The notes under the pieces are model-generated. The model saw only the letters and a program-made list of their open reading frames with translations, made no database searches and had not been told where the DNA came from. The position numbers and the translations under genes are program-made. This document shows, one piece after another, positions 26,261 through 35,883 of a stretch of DNA of 64,000 nucleotides. The DNA comes from Acidimicrobiia bacterium (GTDB taxonomy: Bacteria; Actinomycetota; Acidimicrobiia; Acidimicrobiales; Bin134), in assembly GCA_009843865.1 (NCBI GenBank), contig VYCQ01000012.1:1-64000 (forward strand). The letters are read 5' to 3'. The stretch's first letter is position 1, and the number at the start of each line of letters is the position of its first letter.

Positions 26261-26957
26261 TCTGAGCAGTATTGTAGAGACTCATATTCAGCGGTTTGTA
26301 GAAGCACGTCGCGAATCCATTAAACAGATCAAGCTTTCTGTGTTGCTGAGCAAGAAGAACCCGTACCTGTTTATGGCTCGCCATACAGATACGCCTAGCG
26401 AATTCGCTGAGGAATTAGTGGCTGCTGTGTTGTCATCGTCAGAAGAGACGATGTTTGGTGACACGTTAGAGAGTGTTGCCATCGACATATGTGCAACGGT
26501 GTTTGGTGGTCAGAAATCTACTGCTACTGGTATCGATTTGGAGTTTGATCGTGATACAAGACGGCATATCGTGGCGATTAAATCTGGTCCGAATTGGGGT
26601 AATTCCAGCCAAGTAGCGAAGCTCACACAGGATTTCGCTAAAGCAACGCGTCTTATTCGTCAGCATGACAGTAAAGCCAATGTCCTCGCTGTGAACGGTT
26701 GTTGTTACGGGCGGGGCGTTCATGACCGTGGCTCGTACATCAAGATGTGCGGAGCGCCGTTTTGGGAACTCGTCTCGGGTGACACGCAGATGTACGTCAG
26801 ATTGGTAGACCCTCTGCGTGAAGCAGCTTCAAACGGTTTCGTGACAGAACGGAATGGCTTGATCCGCAGATTAACGGTTGAACTTGCTGCAGGCTGGGCC
26901 ACTCCTGCGGGTCATATCGATTGGGTAAAAGTAGTCGAACATTGTTCTGCTGCTTAG
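26250..26957 (+). CDS. PmeII-like type II restriction endonuclease
   Basis: KKNPYLFMA..., SSSEETMFGDTLESVAI, GIDLEFDRDTRRHIVAIKSGPNWGNSSQ; overlaps MTase end. Confidence 0.8.
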   Translation: MSFDLSSIVETHIQRFVEARRESIKQIKLSVLLSKKNPYLFMARHTDTPSEFAEELVAAVLSSSEETMFGDTLESVAIDICATVFGGQKSTATGIDLEFDRDTRRHIVAIKSGPNWGNSSQVAKLTQDFAKATRLIRQHDSKANVLAVNGCCYGRGVHDRGSYIKMCGAPFWELVSGDTQMYVRLVDPLREAASNGFVTERNGLIRRLTVELAAGWATPAGHIDWVKVVEHCSAA

Positions 26958-26998
26958 TCAGATATGTAATCCAATTTGCTTTTGGTTATCTCGTCAAT

Positions 26999-27074
26999 GT
27001 TGGTGGTGATTGCGTTAGCTGTGGTGTTAGGGGGGTGGCTTTTATGGCCTCGGCGCAGGCCCCGCCGTTGAGTT
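26999..27074 (+). repeat. Direct repeat (copC 3' end), right copy
   Basis: ttggtggtg...gcgttagctgtggtgtt...ccccgccgttgagtt. Confidence 0.9.
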
Positions 27075-27077
27075 GGG

Positions 27078-27526
27078 TTAGCGTAGTGCGGCGAAAAAGT
27101 TTTTGAGCAGGTTGGCTGCGGCTTGTTTGCCCACGCCCGGGGTTACTTCAAAGTTGTGGTTGAGACGCGGGTCGGCTCCTAGATTGTAAAGAGAACCGCA
27201 GGCCCCGGCTTTGGGGTCATCGGTTGCAAATATCACCCGTCCTATGCGAGCCAAAACCGCTGCCCCGGCGCACATGGCACATGGTTCTAGCGTGGTTGCT
27301 AACACAGCTTCGTTGAGGCGAGAGGTGCCCAGGGCTTTGGCTGCATCTCGTAGGGCTAGAAGTTCTGCGTGGGCAGTGGGATCGTTGCTGCGTTGGCATT
27401 CGTTGTGACGAGCTGCCACTACCTTGTTGCCAATAGCCACAACTGCGCCAACAGGCACCTCTCCAAGCTCGTTGGCTTGTCGGGCTTGGGTTAAGGCTAG
27501 ATTCATTAGCGTTGAGTCGTCGATCA
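27078..27526 (-). CDS. tadA: tRNA-specific adenosine deaminase
   Basis: TAHAELLALRDAAK, TLEPCAMCAGAAVLARI; start trimmed to MIDDSTLM. Confidence 0.92.
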
Positions 27527-27589
27527 TTGCAATCAGGATATGGGAAACAAAAAGCAAGTGTGGATGCGGGCACCTCAAAGGCAGTAATT

Positions 27590-27640
27590 GTCACTCTTGT
27601 GTGTTGAGATGAGTGCGTCAACAAAGGCAGGCCAGAGATG
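27590..27640 (+). promoter_or_regulatory. Conserved MTase-cassette leader, copy D
   Basis: Gap-free with A, B, C; ATG at 27638. Confidence 0.8.
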
Positions 27641-27799
27641 GATGTAGAAATCAAAAAGCAGGTCGGGTGGATTACCGACATGGCCGTGGTTGACAAGTTG
27701 ACGGTAGCTGAAGCGAAAGACAGGGTCATCAACAAGGTGGCGGCTAGGGTAATTAAATCGATCGATGCTGTTATCTTGCAAAGGTTCGTGGCTGAATGA
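27638..27799 (+). CDS. 53-aa small ORF coupled to m5C MTase
   Basis: MDVEIKKQVGWITDMAVVDKLTVAEAKDRVINKVAARVIKSIDAVILQRFVAE*; ATGA overlap with MTase; not in the supplied ORF track. Confidence 0.65.
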   Translation: MDVEIKKQVGWITDMAVVDKLTVAEAKDRVINKVAARVIKSIDAVILQRFVAE

Positions 27800-28698
27800 G
27801 CCTTGTCGCTGTCGATTTATTCAGCGGGTGCGGTGGCTTGTCCACAGGATTGGACAAAGCCGGTATCAATGTGGTCGAGGCATATGATTGCTGGCCTCAG
27901 GCGCTCGACGTATACCGTCGCAATGTCGGAGATCATGCTGTTGAGCTTGATTTGTCCGACACCGATACCGCGGTTAAGTGGATTGCCGAGACCAGAGCCG
28001 ATCTGGTGGTTGGCTCTCCGCCATGTCAAGACTTCTCCACCGCAGGCAAAAGAGTTGAGGCTGAGCAGGCCAACCTTACTACCGCGTTCGCGCAGATCGT
28101 TTGCGAATATCGTCCCATGGGATTTTTGATGGAGAACGTACCACAGGTTCGCAACAGCTTTACCTATGGGCGAATGCGCCGCGATATGGCCGGAGCTGGC
28201 TATTCGTTGGTTGAAATGGTGCTTGATGCGAGCCGGTTTGGGGTGCCGCAGCTGCGGCGGCGGTTTTTTGCTTTTGGTCACCTCGGCAACGGTGCTATCT
28301 GCAACCGGTTTGTCAACGGCATCGAAGCTCGTCAGACCCGGGAGCGCTTGACCGTCAAGGAGTATCTGAGCGACGAGATAGACATCGAGTTTTACTATCG
28401 GCATCCTCGAAATTACAGCCGACGATCGGTGTTTAGCGTGCATGAACCGTCACCCACGGTGCGAGGAGTGAACCGGCCTGTTCCACCGCACTACACAGGT
28501 AACCATCTTGATAGCGTTTCGCCCAACGAAGTGCGCCCTTTGACGACATATGAGCGTGGTCGGGTGCAGACTTTCCCGCCTGCGTGGGAGTGGTGCGGCG
28601 GCGATCGAAACGCTGACGCGGAACTTTTGATTGGCAACGCTGTGCCGGTGCAGTTAGCAGCCCATGTTGGCGCAGCGATCTGTGATGCCATCGACTGA
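27796..28698 (+). CDS. DNA (cytosine-5-)-methyltransferase (cassette D)
   Basis: DLFSGCGGLSTGL, GSPPCQDFS, MENV. Confidence 0.95.
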   Translation: MSLVAVDLFSGCGGLSTGLDKAGINVVEAYDCWPQALDVYRRNVGDHAVELDLSDTDTAVKWIAETRADLVVGSPPCQDFSTAGKRVEAEQANLTTAFAQIVCEYRPMGFLMENVPQVRNSFTYGRMRRDMAGAGYSLVEMVLDASRFGVPQLRRRFFAFGHLGNGAICNRFVNGIEARQTRERLTVKEYLSDEIDIEFYYRHPRNYSRRSVFSVHEPSPTVRGVNRPVPPHYTGNHLDSVSPNEVRPLTTYERGRVQTFPPAWEWCGGDRNADAELLIGNAVPVQLAAHVGAAICDAID

Positions 28699-29758
28699 TA
28701 GCCCGTCGCTGTACGGCATCACCGAGGAGAACTCCACCCGCTATGGCGCGTCGCTGTGGGGCAAAAACCAGTTCAACTCAACATTTCCACTTGCGCTATG
28801 CCTCTACATGCGTGATCACGGGCTGGCTCCCGTGGCTGTTATTGAACAAGACGGCATCATCACTACTGACAATGGCCTATGGCAGATGGGCGATGTGATC
28901 GGCGAGTCTGATAGCCGATATCTGTTTGAGACGGCTTTCAGCCCGTATGCGGCCTGCGTGCGTGGCGTAGTTGACAAGATCGACTTAGTGGTCTCATTAG
29001 GAGGTGAGCCTCTGCATCCGTTGGAAGTCAAGCTTACGGTCGTACCTGATATTGCCACCGCTTCCGTTGCTGAGGATCTCTGGTCGCCGGAGATGGTGAT
29101 GCGGCCCGTTAGCTCGGCCTATGCGATGATGAGTGTCGCCGCGAACCTCACCGACGGACTGACTCGCCAATCTGTCATGACTAGTCTGCGAACTGGTTAC
29201 AACCGTATAAGCGATTGGGGCAATACTGTTGAAATAATTCAGAATGCCGAATACTTGCGTTCTGCTCTCGACAAAGCCCTACAGATGGTTGCAGCCAGCC
29301 GATTGCAACGCCCGTTTTTACTGCAACCCCTATGGCGTACTGTCGGCCAGTCATTCGAGCTGGCCGACAATTGCTTCGATGTGTTCGTATGGTCAGATGT
29401 CGCTGTGATGCGGTTGTCGGTAGATCAGTCTGACGATGCCACCACTGTATCACGGTCTATGCGGGAGGTCGCCCGCCATGTCAGAGCGCTCTATGAGGTC
29501 TTGAGTCAGGGCGATTACAACTACGAGGGCATCTATAAGGGGATGGCACTGGATAATCAGACTGATAAAGCGTATGCGTTAAGCGGACGCAAGAGTATCC
29601 GCTATCTCGCTCATCCTTATTTGCGGCAACCACGGTTACCGCGCAGCATCTTATCCAGTCTTATTCTTGAGGGTGGTGAACGCGAACTGAAGCCTGAACG
29701 TAGATTTGATGCCGCAGTCGTTGCTTACATGATCCAACAGGCAGGATCACACTCATAG
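28685..29758 (+). CDS. HindVP-like type II restriction endonuclease
   Basis: LWGKNQFNSTFPLALCLYM; 'LHPLEVKLTVVPD' catalytic ExK-like; overlaps m5C MTase. Confidence 0.7.
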   Translation: MPSTDSPSLYGITEENSTRYGASLWGKNQFNSTFPLALCLYMRDHGLAPVAVIEQDGIITTDNGLWQMGDVIGESDSRYLFETAFSPYAACVRGVVDKIDLVVSLGGEPLHPLEVKLTVVPDIATASVAEDLWSPEMVMRPVSSAYAMMSVAANLTDGLTRQSVMTSLRTGYNRISDWGNTVEIIQNAEYLRSALDKALQMVAASRLQRPFLLQPLWRTVGQSFELADNCFDVFVWSDVAVMRLSVDQSDDATTVSRSMREVARHVRALYEVLSQGDYNYEGIYKGMALDNQTDKAYALSGRKSIRYLAHPYLRQPRLPRSILSSLILEGGERELKPERRFDAAVVAYMIQQAGSHS

Positions 29759-29836
29759 TCTCGTGGTTGCTTGAACTCAATTTTTCAATTAAAACAGGCT
29801 GTGGGAGGGTAGCGGCGGCCCGCTAATCTGTGAGGT

Positions 29837-29926
29837 GGAAGGTTGCCAGAGTGGACGAATGGGGCGGCCTCGAAAGCCGTTGTGGCCTCCGGGTCACCAT
29901 GGGTTCGAATCCCATACCTTCCGCCA
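29837..29926 (+). tRNA. tRNA-Ser (anticodon CGA), encoded CCA
   Basis: GGAAGGTTGCCAGAGTGGACGAATGGGGCGGCCTCGAAAGCCGTT...GGGTTCGAATCCCATACCTTCCGCCA. Confidence 0.95.
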
Positions 29927-30057
29927 TCGGTCCGCCATTCAACTTGATGGGCCATTCAACTCGGTGTGTGCTGCGGGGCGCTGGGGAGGGGGCGTTTGTG
30001 TTGAGTTTCAGTAGGTACGGTGTGAATGTGGGTGGTTATGGTGGGTAGTTTCTGAAC

Positions 30058-30546
30058 ATGCCTACTTTTGACATTTCTTCAGAGTTGGACATGCAGGAGG
30101 TGCGCAACGCGGTGGATCAGGCGGCTCGCGAAATTACGAGCCGCTATGACTTCAAGAACACCGGCAGTGCGGTAGAGCTGGGTGACGGCATCATCACTTT
30201 GTGTTCATCTAGTGAAGATCGACTAGCTGCTGCGCGCCAAGTGTTAGAAGAAAAGTTAGTACGGCGCAAGGTATCTCTAAAGGGGGTGAGTTTTGGGCCT
30301 GTGGCCGATGCCGCGGGCGGCACAGTGCGCCAAGAGGCATTGTTAGCGGCAGGCATAACGTCCGATAAGGCACGTGAGCTGAACAAGTTCATCAAGAACT
30401 TGGGTATGAAAGGGGTTTCTTCACAGGCTCAGGGCGACCAACTCAGAGTGAGCAGTAAAAAGCGAGACATGCTCCAAGAGGTGATCGCTGCCCTAAAAGA
30501 GGCCGACTTCGCCATCCCCCTTCAATTTGGCAACTTCCGCGACTAG
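30058..30546 (+). CDS. YajQ family nucleotide-binding protein
   Basis: MPTFDISSELDMQEVRNAVDQAAREITSRYDFKNTG. Confidence 0.95.
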   Translation: MPTFDISSELDMQEVRNAVDQAAREITSRYDFKNTGSAVELGDGIITLCSSSEDRLAAARQVLEEKLVRRKVSLKGVSFGPVADAAGGTVRQEALLAAGITSDKARELNKFIKNLGMKGVSSQAQGDQLRVSSKKRDMLQEVIAALKEADFAIPLQFGNFRD

Positions 30547-30584
30547 TCCTCCGGTGATGTCGAAGCCGTGAGATTTTACGGCAT

Positions 30585-31445
30585 TTAGTAGGCTTGGGGA
30601 ACCCAGTTGCCTGCTCTTAGGCGGCGGATGCGTTCTTCTGCGGGTGGGTGGGTGCTGAACAGGGCACGAAAATGGGTTCTGCCGGTAAGCGGGTTAACGA
30701 TGTAGTGAGATGCCTGTTCTACGGGGATGTTCACCGGAATCCGTTTAGAGGTTTCGTTGAGCTTCTCGAGAGCTCGTGCTAGTGGTTCGCCATCGCCGAT
30801 GAGTTGGGCTGCGGTGGCATCGGCTTGAAACTCTCGGGTTCTGCTGATAGCCATCTGAATCAAGCTAGCGGCGATTGGGGCCAGAATGGAGGCAACCAAC
30901 ACCCCAACTATGTCGGCCATGCCTCGATCTCGGTCGCGGCCACCAAACAAGATCATGCCCCACAGGGCCATCCGAGAGGCGAAGGTAATGGCCATCGCCA
31001 CCGCTGCGGCCACCGATCCGATGAGGATGTCACGGTTGCGGATATGAGCCAGCTCATGGGCCAACACCCCACGGATTTCGTCCCAACTAAGATGGTTGAT
31101 AAGCCCCTCGGTGATGGCAACTGCTGCGTGGTTGGGGTTGCGCCCTGTGGCGAAGGCGTTGGGCTGTGGGTTTGGGCTTACATAAAGCTTGGGCATGGGC
31201 ATATCAGCTTTGGCGGTGAGTTCTTCCATGATGGCGTAGTACTTGGGAAGTTGTGCTTGGGTGACCGGTACCGCTCGCGCTGAAGCGATGGCCAGCTTGT
31301 CGCTAAACCAATACGAGCCGCCCACCAGCACCAGAGCTATAAGGGTTCCGATGATGAGCCCGCCGCTGCCGCCGATTAGCCCGCCGACACCCACAAACAG
31401 GGCCGCTAGCAACACTAACAAGAGGAAAGTTTTGATTGTGTTCAT
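30585..31445 (-). CDS. htpX: M48 family zinc metalloprotease HtpX
   Basis: [14 protein letters not shown] (HExxH), [11 protein letters not shown]. Confidence 0.95.
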   Translation of the reverse strand: MNTIKTFLLLVLLAALFVGVGGLIGGSGGLIIGTLIALVLVGGSYWFSDKLAIASARAVPVTQAQLPKYYAIMEELTAKADMPMPKLYVSPNPQPNAFATGRNPNHAAVAITEGLINHLSWDEIRGVLAHELAHIRNRDILIGSVAAAVAMAITFASRMALWGMILFGGRDRDRGMADIVGVLVASILAPIAASLIQMAISRTREFQADATAAQLIGDGEPLARALEKLNETSKRIPVNIPVEQASHYIVNPLTGRTHFRALFSTHPPAEERIRRLRAGNWVPQAY

Positions 31446-31522
31446 TCCCGGTGATACTCCCGATGAGGTTGTGAGTTGCCTTTTGTCAGGCTATCGGGCG
31501 CAGGTGTCAATTCTTTGTTCGT

Positions 31523-33481
31523 TCAATCTTCTTGAGGTGCTTGGGCTGCTCGGGTGCGGATTTCGTCCACCACGGATTGGTCAGCCAAAGTGGTGGTGTC
31601 TCCTAGGCTGCGGCCTTCGGCCACATCGCGCAGCAGGCGGCGCATGATCTTGCCAGAGCGTGTCTTGGGCAGATCGGGCACTAGCACCACTGTCTTGGGA
31701 CGGGCGATGGGCCCTAGCTTGGTTGACACATGTTGGCGGATTTCTTCACCCAGCTCGGCGCTGGCATCGTGATCTCCTCGCAAGATCACATAGCCGATGA
31801 TGGCCTGTCCTGTGGTGTTGTCGGATGCCCCCACCACTGCTGCTTCGGCCACGCCAGGATGGTCTACCAGGGCTGATTCTACTTCGGTGGTAGAAATACG
31901 ATGGCCTGAGACATTCATCACATCATCCACACGGCCCAGTAACCACAGGTAGCCATCTTCGTCTATTTTGGCCCCGTCGCCAGCGAAGTAGCGGCCAGCA
32001 AAGCGAGCCCAATAGGTCTGCTTGTAGCGCTCGGGGTCGCCCCATATACCTCGCAGCATGGATGGCCAAGGCCGGGTGATGGTGAGGTAGCCGCCGCCTT
32101 GGGCTACGGGTTGCCCGTGATCGTCTACTAGTTCGGCGAATACACCGGGGATGGGGTGTGTGGCTGAGCCGGGTTTGGTGATGGTTACTCCGGGCAGGGG
32201 TGAAATCATGTGTCCGCCGGTTTCGGTTTGCCACCAGGTGTCTACGATGGGGCAGCGGTTGTTGCCGATGTGGGTGTGGTACCACATCCAAGCTTCAGGG
32301 TTGATGGGCTCACCCACCGTGCCGAGCACTCGTAGGCTAGACAGGTCGTGTTTAGCGGGTTCGTTTGCCCCCCATTTCATAAAGGTGCGGATGGCGGTGG
32401 GGGCTGTGTAGAGCTGCGTAACCCCGTAGCGCTCAACGATGTCCCAAAGACGATCGCGTCCCGGGGTGTCGGGTGTGCCCTCATATATGACTGATGTGGC
32501 ACCGTTGGCTAGGGGGCCGTAAACGATGTAGCTGTGGCCTGTCACCCAGCCGATGTCGGCGGCACACCAATACATATCTGTGTCGGGCTTTAGGTCGAAC
32601 ACGTACTTGTGGGTGAAGGCCACCTGGGTGAGGTAGCCGCCTGTGGTGTGCATGATGCCCTTTGGCTTGGCTGTGGTGCCCGAGGTGTATAGCAGGTAGA
32701 GCAGTGCTTCGGAGTCCATGGGCTCGGGGGGACAGTCGGCGGTGGCATCGGCCATCAACTCGTGCCACCACAGATCTCGGCCCGCAGTCATGTTGATGGT
32801 GGTGTTACAGCGGTTGACCACCACCACATGTTCCACGCTGGTGGCACCGTTGCTTAGTGCAGCATCCACATTGGGCTTTAGCATCGACGGCGCACCTCGC
32901 CGATAGCCAGCATCGGCGGTGATGATGAGGCGGGCCTCGGCATCTTCGCAGCGATCCACGATGGAGTCGGGAGAAAACCCGCCGAAGATCACCGAATGCG
33001 CCACGCCTATGCGGGTGCATGCCAGCATAGCCACTGGCAGTTCAGGGATCATGGGCATGTAGATAGCCACTCGATCTCCAGCCTTTAGACCTAATCCTTT
33101 AAGCACGTTGGCGAACTTGGATACTTCGTTTAGCAACTCGGCGTAGGTGATGGTCAGTTGATCGCCGGGTTCGCCTTCCCAGTAAAAGGCCACCTTGTCG
33201 CCCTTGCCAGCGGCAACGTGACGGTCTAGGCAGTTGTATGACACGTTTAAGGTGCCTCCCACGAACCAACGAGCAAACGGCAGATCCCATTCCAACACGG
33301 TGTGGAATTGGGAGTCCCAGCTCAGCAGCTCGCGTGCTTGGCGGGCCCAGAAGGCTTCGTAGTCGGTTTCGGCCTCTTCGTAGAGCGAGCGATTGTTGGT
33401 TAGTGCAGCAGCAGCGAAATCGGCTGCCGGAGCGAAGGTTCGTTTTTCGATGTAGTAGTCCTCGATGGCGGCTTCGGTCAT
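31523..33481 (-). CDS. acs: Acetyl-CoA synthetase
   Basis: [50 protein letters not shown]. Confidence 0.97.
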   Translation of the reverse strand: MTEAAIEDYYIEKRTFAPAADFAAAALTNNRSLYEEAETDYEAFWARQARELLSWDSQFHTVLEWDLPFARWFVGGTLNVSYNCLDRHVAAGKGDKVAFYWEGEPGDQLTITYAELLNEVSKFANVLKGLGLKAGDRVAIYMPMIPELPVAMLACTRIGVAHSVIFGGFSPDSIVDRCEDAEARLIITADAGYRRGAPSMLKPNVDAALSNGATSVEHVVVVNRCNTTINMTAGRDLWWHELMADATADCPPEPMDSEALLYLLYTSGTTAKPKGIMHTTGGYLTQVAFTHKYVFDLKPDTDMYWCAADIGWVTGHSYIVYGPLANGATSVIYEGTPDTPGRDRLWDIVERYGVTQLYTAPTAIRTFMKWGANEPAKHDLSSLRVLGTVGEPINPEAWMWYHTHIGNNRCPIVDTWWQTETGGHMISPLPGVTITKPGSATHPIPGVFAELVDDHGQPVAQGGGYLTITRPWPSMLRGIWGDPERYKQTYWARFAGRYFAGDGAKIDEDGYLWLLGRVDDVMNVSGHRISTTEVESALVDHPGVAEAAVVGASDNTTGQAIIGYVILRGDHDASAELGEEIRQHVSTKLGPIARPKTVVLVPDLPKTRSGKIMRRLLRDVAEGRSLGDTTTLADQSVVDEIRTRAAQAPQED

Positions 33482-33660
33482 TATGTGTCCTTTCCCAGCC
33501 TTGTTTCTACTTGTTTACGCGTGTCCGGGCATGAGAGCCTTAGCCCCGCCAGACTACATTGCGCCGTTAGCATAGGTTCTAGCAGACATTATGAGACATG
33601 GCGCGTCTAGGGTTATCAGGGTAGAGCAGAGCTGATCTAGGAACAGGGAATATTAAGGGT

Positions 33661-34074
33661 ATGGACATCAGGGTTGCTACGTTGTGTGATTTTGCTCAGA
33701 TACGAGAGGGGCTTTTGTTTGTGCATTCCGCAGGCATCACCCGGGTGTATCGGGAGTCGTTTCCCGCGCCGATTGGGGTGATGCTGGCGCTAGTGCTAGA
33801 GATGTCGCCAGTAGAGGCTAACGTGGCTAACAAGATTCGGGTAAGGGTGGAAGATGCTGACGGGTTTAAGTTAGCGGAAATGGTGGGCGAGATGCAGGTG
33901 AAGCTTGGCTCGGGCCATGACCCTGGGGAAATGGTGAATGTGCCTTTCGTAGCTGATTTTCGGAATATAAAGCTTCCCAAACCTGGGCGTTATCAGGTGG
34001 CTGTTTATCCCGAGGTGGAGGGGGCAAGTCCAGTGGCGCTGGGGTTTCGGGCAGCGGTGCGCAACAAGACCTGA
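33661..34074 (+). CDS. DUF6941-like protein
   Basis: Actinobacterial small protein pattern; single ORF. Confidence 0.5.
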   Translation: MDIRVATLCDFAQIREGLLFVHSAGITRVYRESFPAPIGVMLALVLEMSPVEANVANKIRVRVEDADGFKLAEMVGEMQVKLGSGHDPGEMVNVPFVADFRNIKLPKPGRYQVAVYPEVEGASPVALGFRAAVRNKT

Positions 34075-34080
34075 TCGATT

Positions 34081-35031
34081 TCAGCTTTGGGTTGGGCATC
34101 TTTTGTTCTGGGCATTGTATTGGGTTTCGGGCACATCCCATTCGGCTACGGTGAATGCGCCTAATCCGCAGGGGTCTAGAAGAGCTTCGGCTTCGGTGGC
34201 CCGGCTGCGGCCAGCAAGGGCTGACAGATTGCCCTGAGCTGCACCTGAACGCCAGGCGTTAGTGCCTTCGGCCACTAGCTCATTGATGCCGTGGGCTTTG
34301 AGCCAGGTGGCTTGGTTGTTTATACGGGTGGGCGTGCGAACAGCGCTTAGCTGGTCGAGAGCCACCTCGCAGGTGATGTCTTGGCTGCCGGGGGCAGCCC
34401 ACGGGTCGTTGCCTCGCTGGTGGTCTCGGTAGGTGCGCAACCATTGCGCCCAGGGCCGACTAGCCATGTTCTCGGTGGTGCTCATGTAGTCGATCACCAA
34501 CACGGTGCCTGCTTCAAGAATGGTCAGGGCTTGGGATAGCCACGCGCAGGCTTGGTCTTGGCGGGGGGTTAGCAGGGTTTTAGGGTCGGGGCGGTGCTCG
34601 TCTATGTCGGTGTCGTTGGGGCCGAGCAGGCGCAGTGGCAGGTTGTCAAGCAGTTCGTTGGCCATAATCACTCCGGTGAGGGGGCCTTTGGGCATCGCAG
34701 GCATTGATTGTCCTGAGGTGTGGCTGCTGCGTCCGGTCGCGCTGCGCTCTACGTTGATCCAATGCATTGTTGGTGTGCAGATGGGCTCAGCTTTGATCAC
34801 GGTGCGAGCCAGGGTGCCCGGTCCGGCACCAGCATCTACCACGATAAACGGATCGGGACGGCCTAGTTCTTGCCATCGGCGGTCTAGCATTTGTGCCAAC
34901 ACCGCGCCGAACAGCGGGCCCACTTCTGGGTTGGTGATGAAGTGCCCACGCCGTCGCCCAGCTTGAGCCGATTCATAAAAGCCATGTTGAGGGTCATACA
35001 GCGCCCTTTCCATGAACTCGTCAAACCTCAT
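34081..35031 (-). CDS. SAM-dependent methyltransferase, NDUFAF7/DUF185-like
   Basis: MRFDEFMERALYDPQHGFYES...FVDAGAGPGTLARTV. Confidence 0.8.
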   Translation of the reverse strand: MRFDEFMERALYDPQHGFYESAQAGRRRGHFITNPEVGPLFGAVLAQMLDRRWQELGRPDPFIVVDAGAGPGTLARTVIKAEPICTPTMHWINVERSATGRSSHTSGQSMPAMPKGPLTGVIMANELLDNLPLRLLGPNDTDIDEHRPDPKTLLTPRQDQACAWLSQALTILEAGTVLVIDYMSTTENMASRPWAQWLRTYRDHQRGNDPWAAPGSQDITCEVALDQLSAVRTPTRINNQATWLKAHGINELVAEGTNAWRSGAAQGNLSALAGRSRATEAEALLDPCGLGAFTVAEWDVPETQYNAQNKRCPTQS

Positions 35032-35128
35032 GTCTTTAGTATGGCGATGTTGGTAGTCAGTAACCTCACCACCGCGTTGTTAAAAAAAAGTGCTAGATTA
35101 TTCTGCACATTTTTAATAGGAGCGTGTT

Positions 35129-35419
35129 ATGAGTACTTCAGAGTGGACAGTTCCTGCGACTCAGTTTCGCGATAAGTGTTTGAAACTGCTTGACGTTGTA
35201 ATGGCTACTGGCGACACGTTGGTTGTTACCAAGCATGGTCGGCCGGTGGCAGCTGTTGTTCCGTTTGTCGAACGGCCCCGAGAGAGCGTAATTGGATGGG
35301 CTGATGATATGGTGCTTGAATCAGATCTGACCCGGTCGGCCATACCTTCTGAACATTGGCATGTGGTCGCTGATCCGGACCAGATTTTGGCTGAAGTCAT
35401 AGCCGATGAACAAGGTTGA
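35129..35419 (+). CDS. Phd/YefM-type antitoxin
   Basis: FRDKCLKLLDVVMATGDTLVVTKHGRPVAAVVPF. Confidence 0.9.
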   Translation: MSTSEWTVPATQFRDKCLKLLDVVMATGDTLVVTKHGRPVAAVVPFVERPRESVIGWADDMVLESDLTRSAIPSEHWHVVADPDQILAEVIADEQG

Positions 35420-35844
35420 GTGTGGATATTATCTTGGATACTGATGCCTTGCTGTGGATGTCTCAAGGCAGTGTACGGTTGGGCAAGAAAGCTCAGGTCA
35501 CAATCGAGAAAGCAATTCAAGGCGGCAAGGTGCGGTTTTCGCCAATTTCCATGCTAGAGGTTGCTCGGCTTCATTGGGACGGGCGGATTGATCTTCGGAG
35601 AGTGCCCGAAGTCTGGTATCGTGAACTTTTGGATAGGGGGGTTCGAGAGGTGCCAGTGACTACTGATATCGCTATTCTGGCTGCCTCGCTAGAACCACAA
35701 GAAGGCTTTCATGCTGATCCCGCTGATCAGATGATCGTTGCGTCGGCAATCGTGACTGGGCTTAAATTGGTCACTTCTGACCGGAAGATTCTTGGTTGGG
35801 CATCGCAGCGGACAGGCATTGCCTGCCTTGATGCTCGAAAATAG
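35416..35844 (+). CDS. PIN-domain (VapC-like) toxin
   Basis: DIILDTDALLWM...GFHADPADQMIVASAIVTGLKLVTSDRKI; 4-nt overlap with antitoxin. Confidence 0.9.
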   Translation: MSVDIILDTDALLWMSQGSVRLGKKAQVTIEKAIQGGKVRFSPISMLEVARLHWDGRIDLRRVPEVWYRELLDRGVREVPVTTDIAILAASLEPQEGFHADPADQMIVASAIVTGLKLVTSDRKILGWASQRTGIACLDARK

Positions 35845-35883
35845 CCACCGCGTTGTTAACGAATTAGAAGTGGCGGCGGTCGG

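Noticed and set aside
29758-29926. Integration of R-M cassette D at tRNA-Ser
   Set aside because: Cassette ends ~80 bp before the tRNA, but there is no integrase and no duplicated tRNA 3' end; adjacency may be coincidental.
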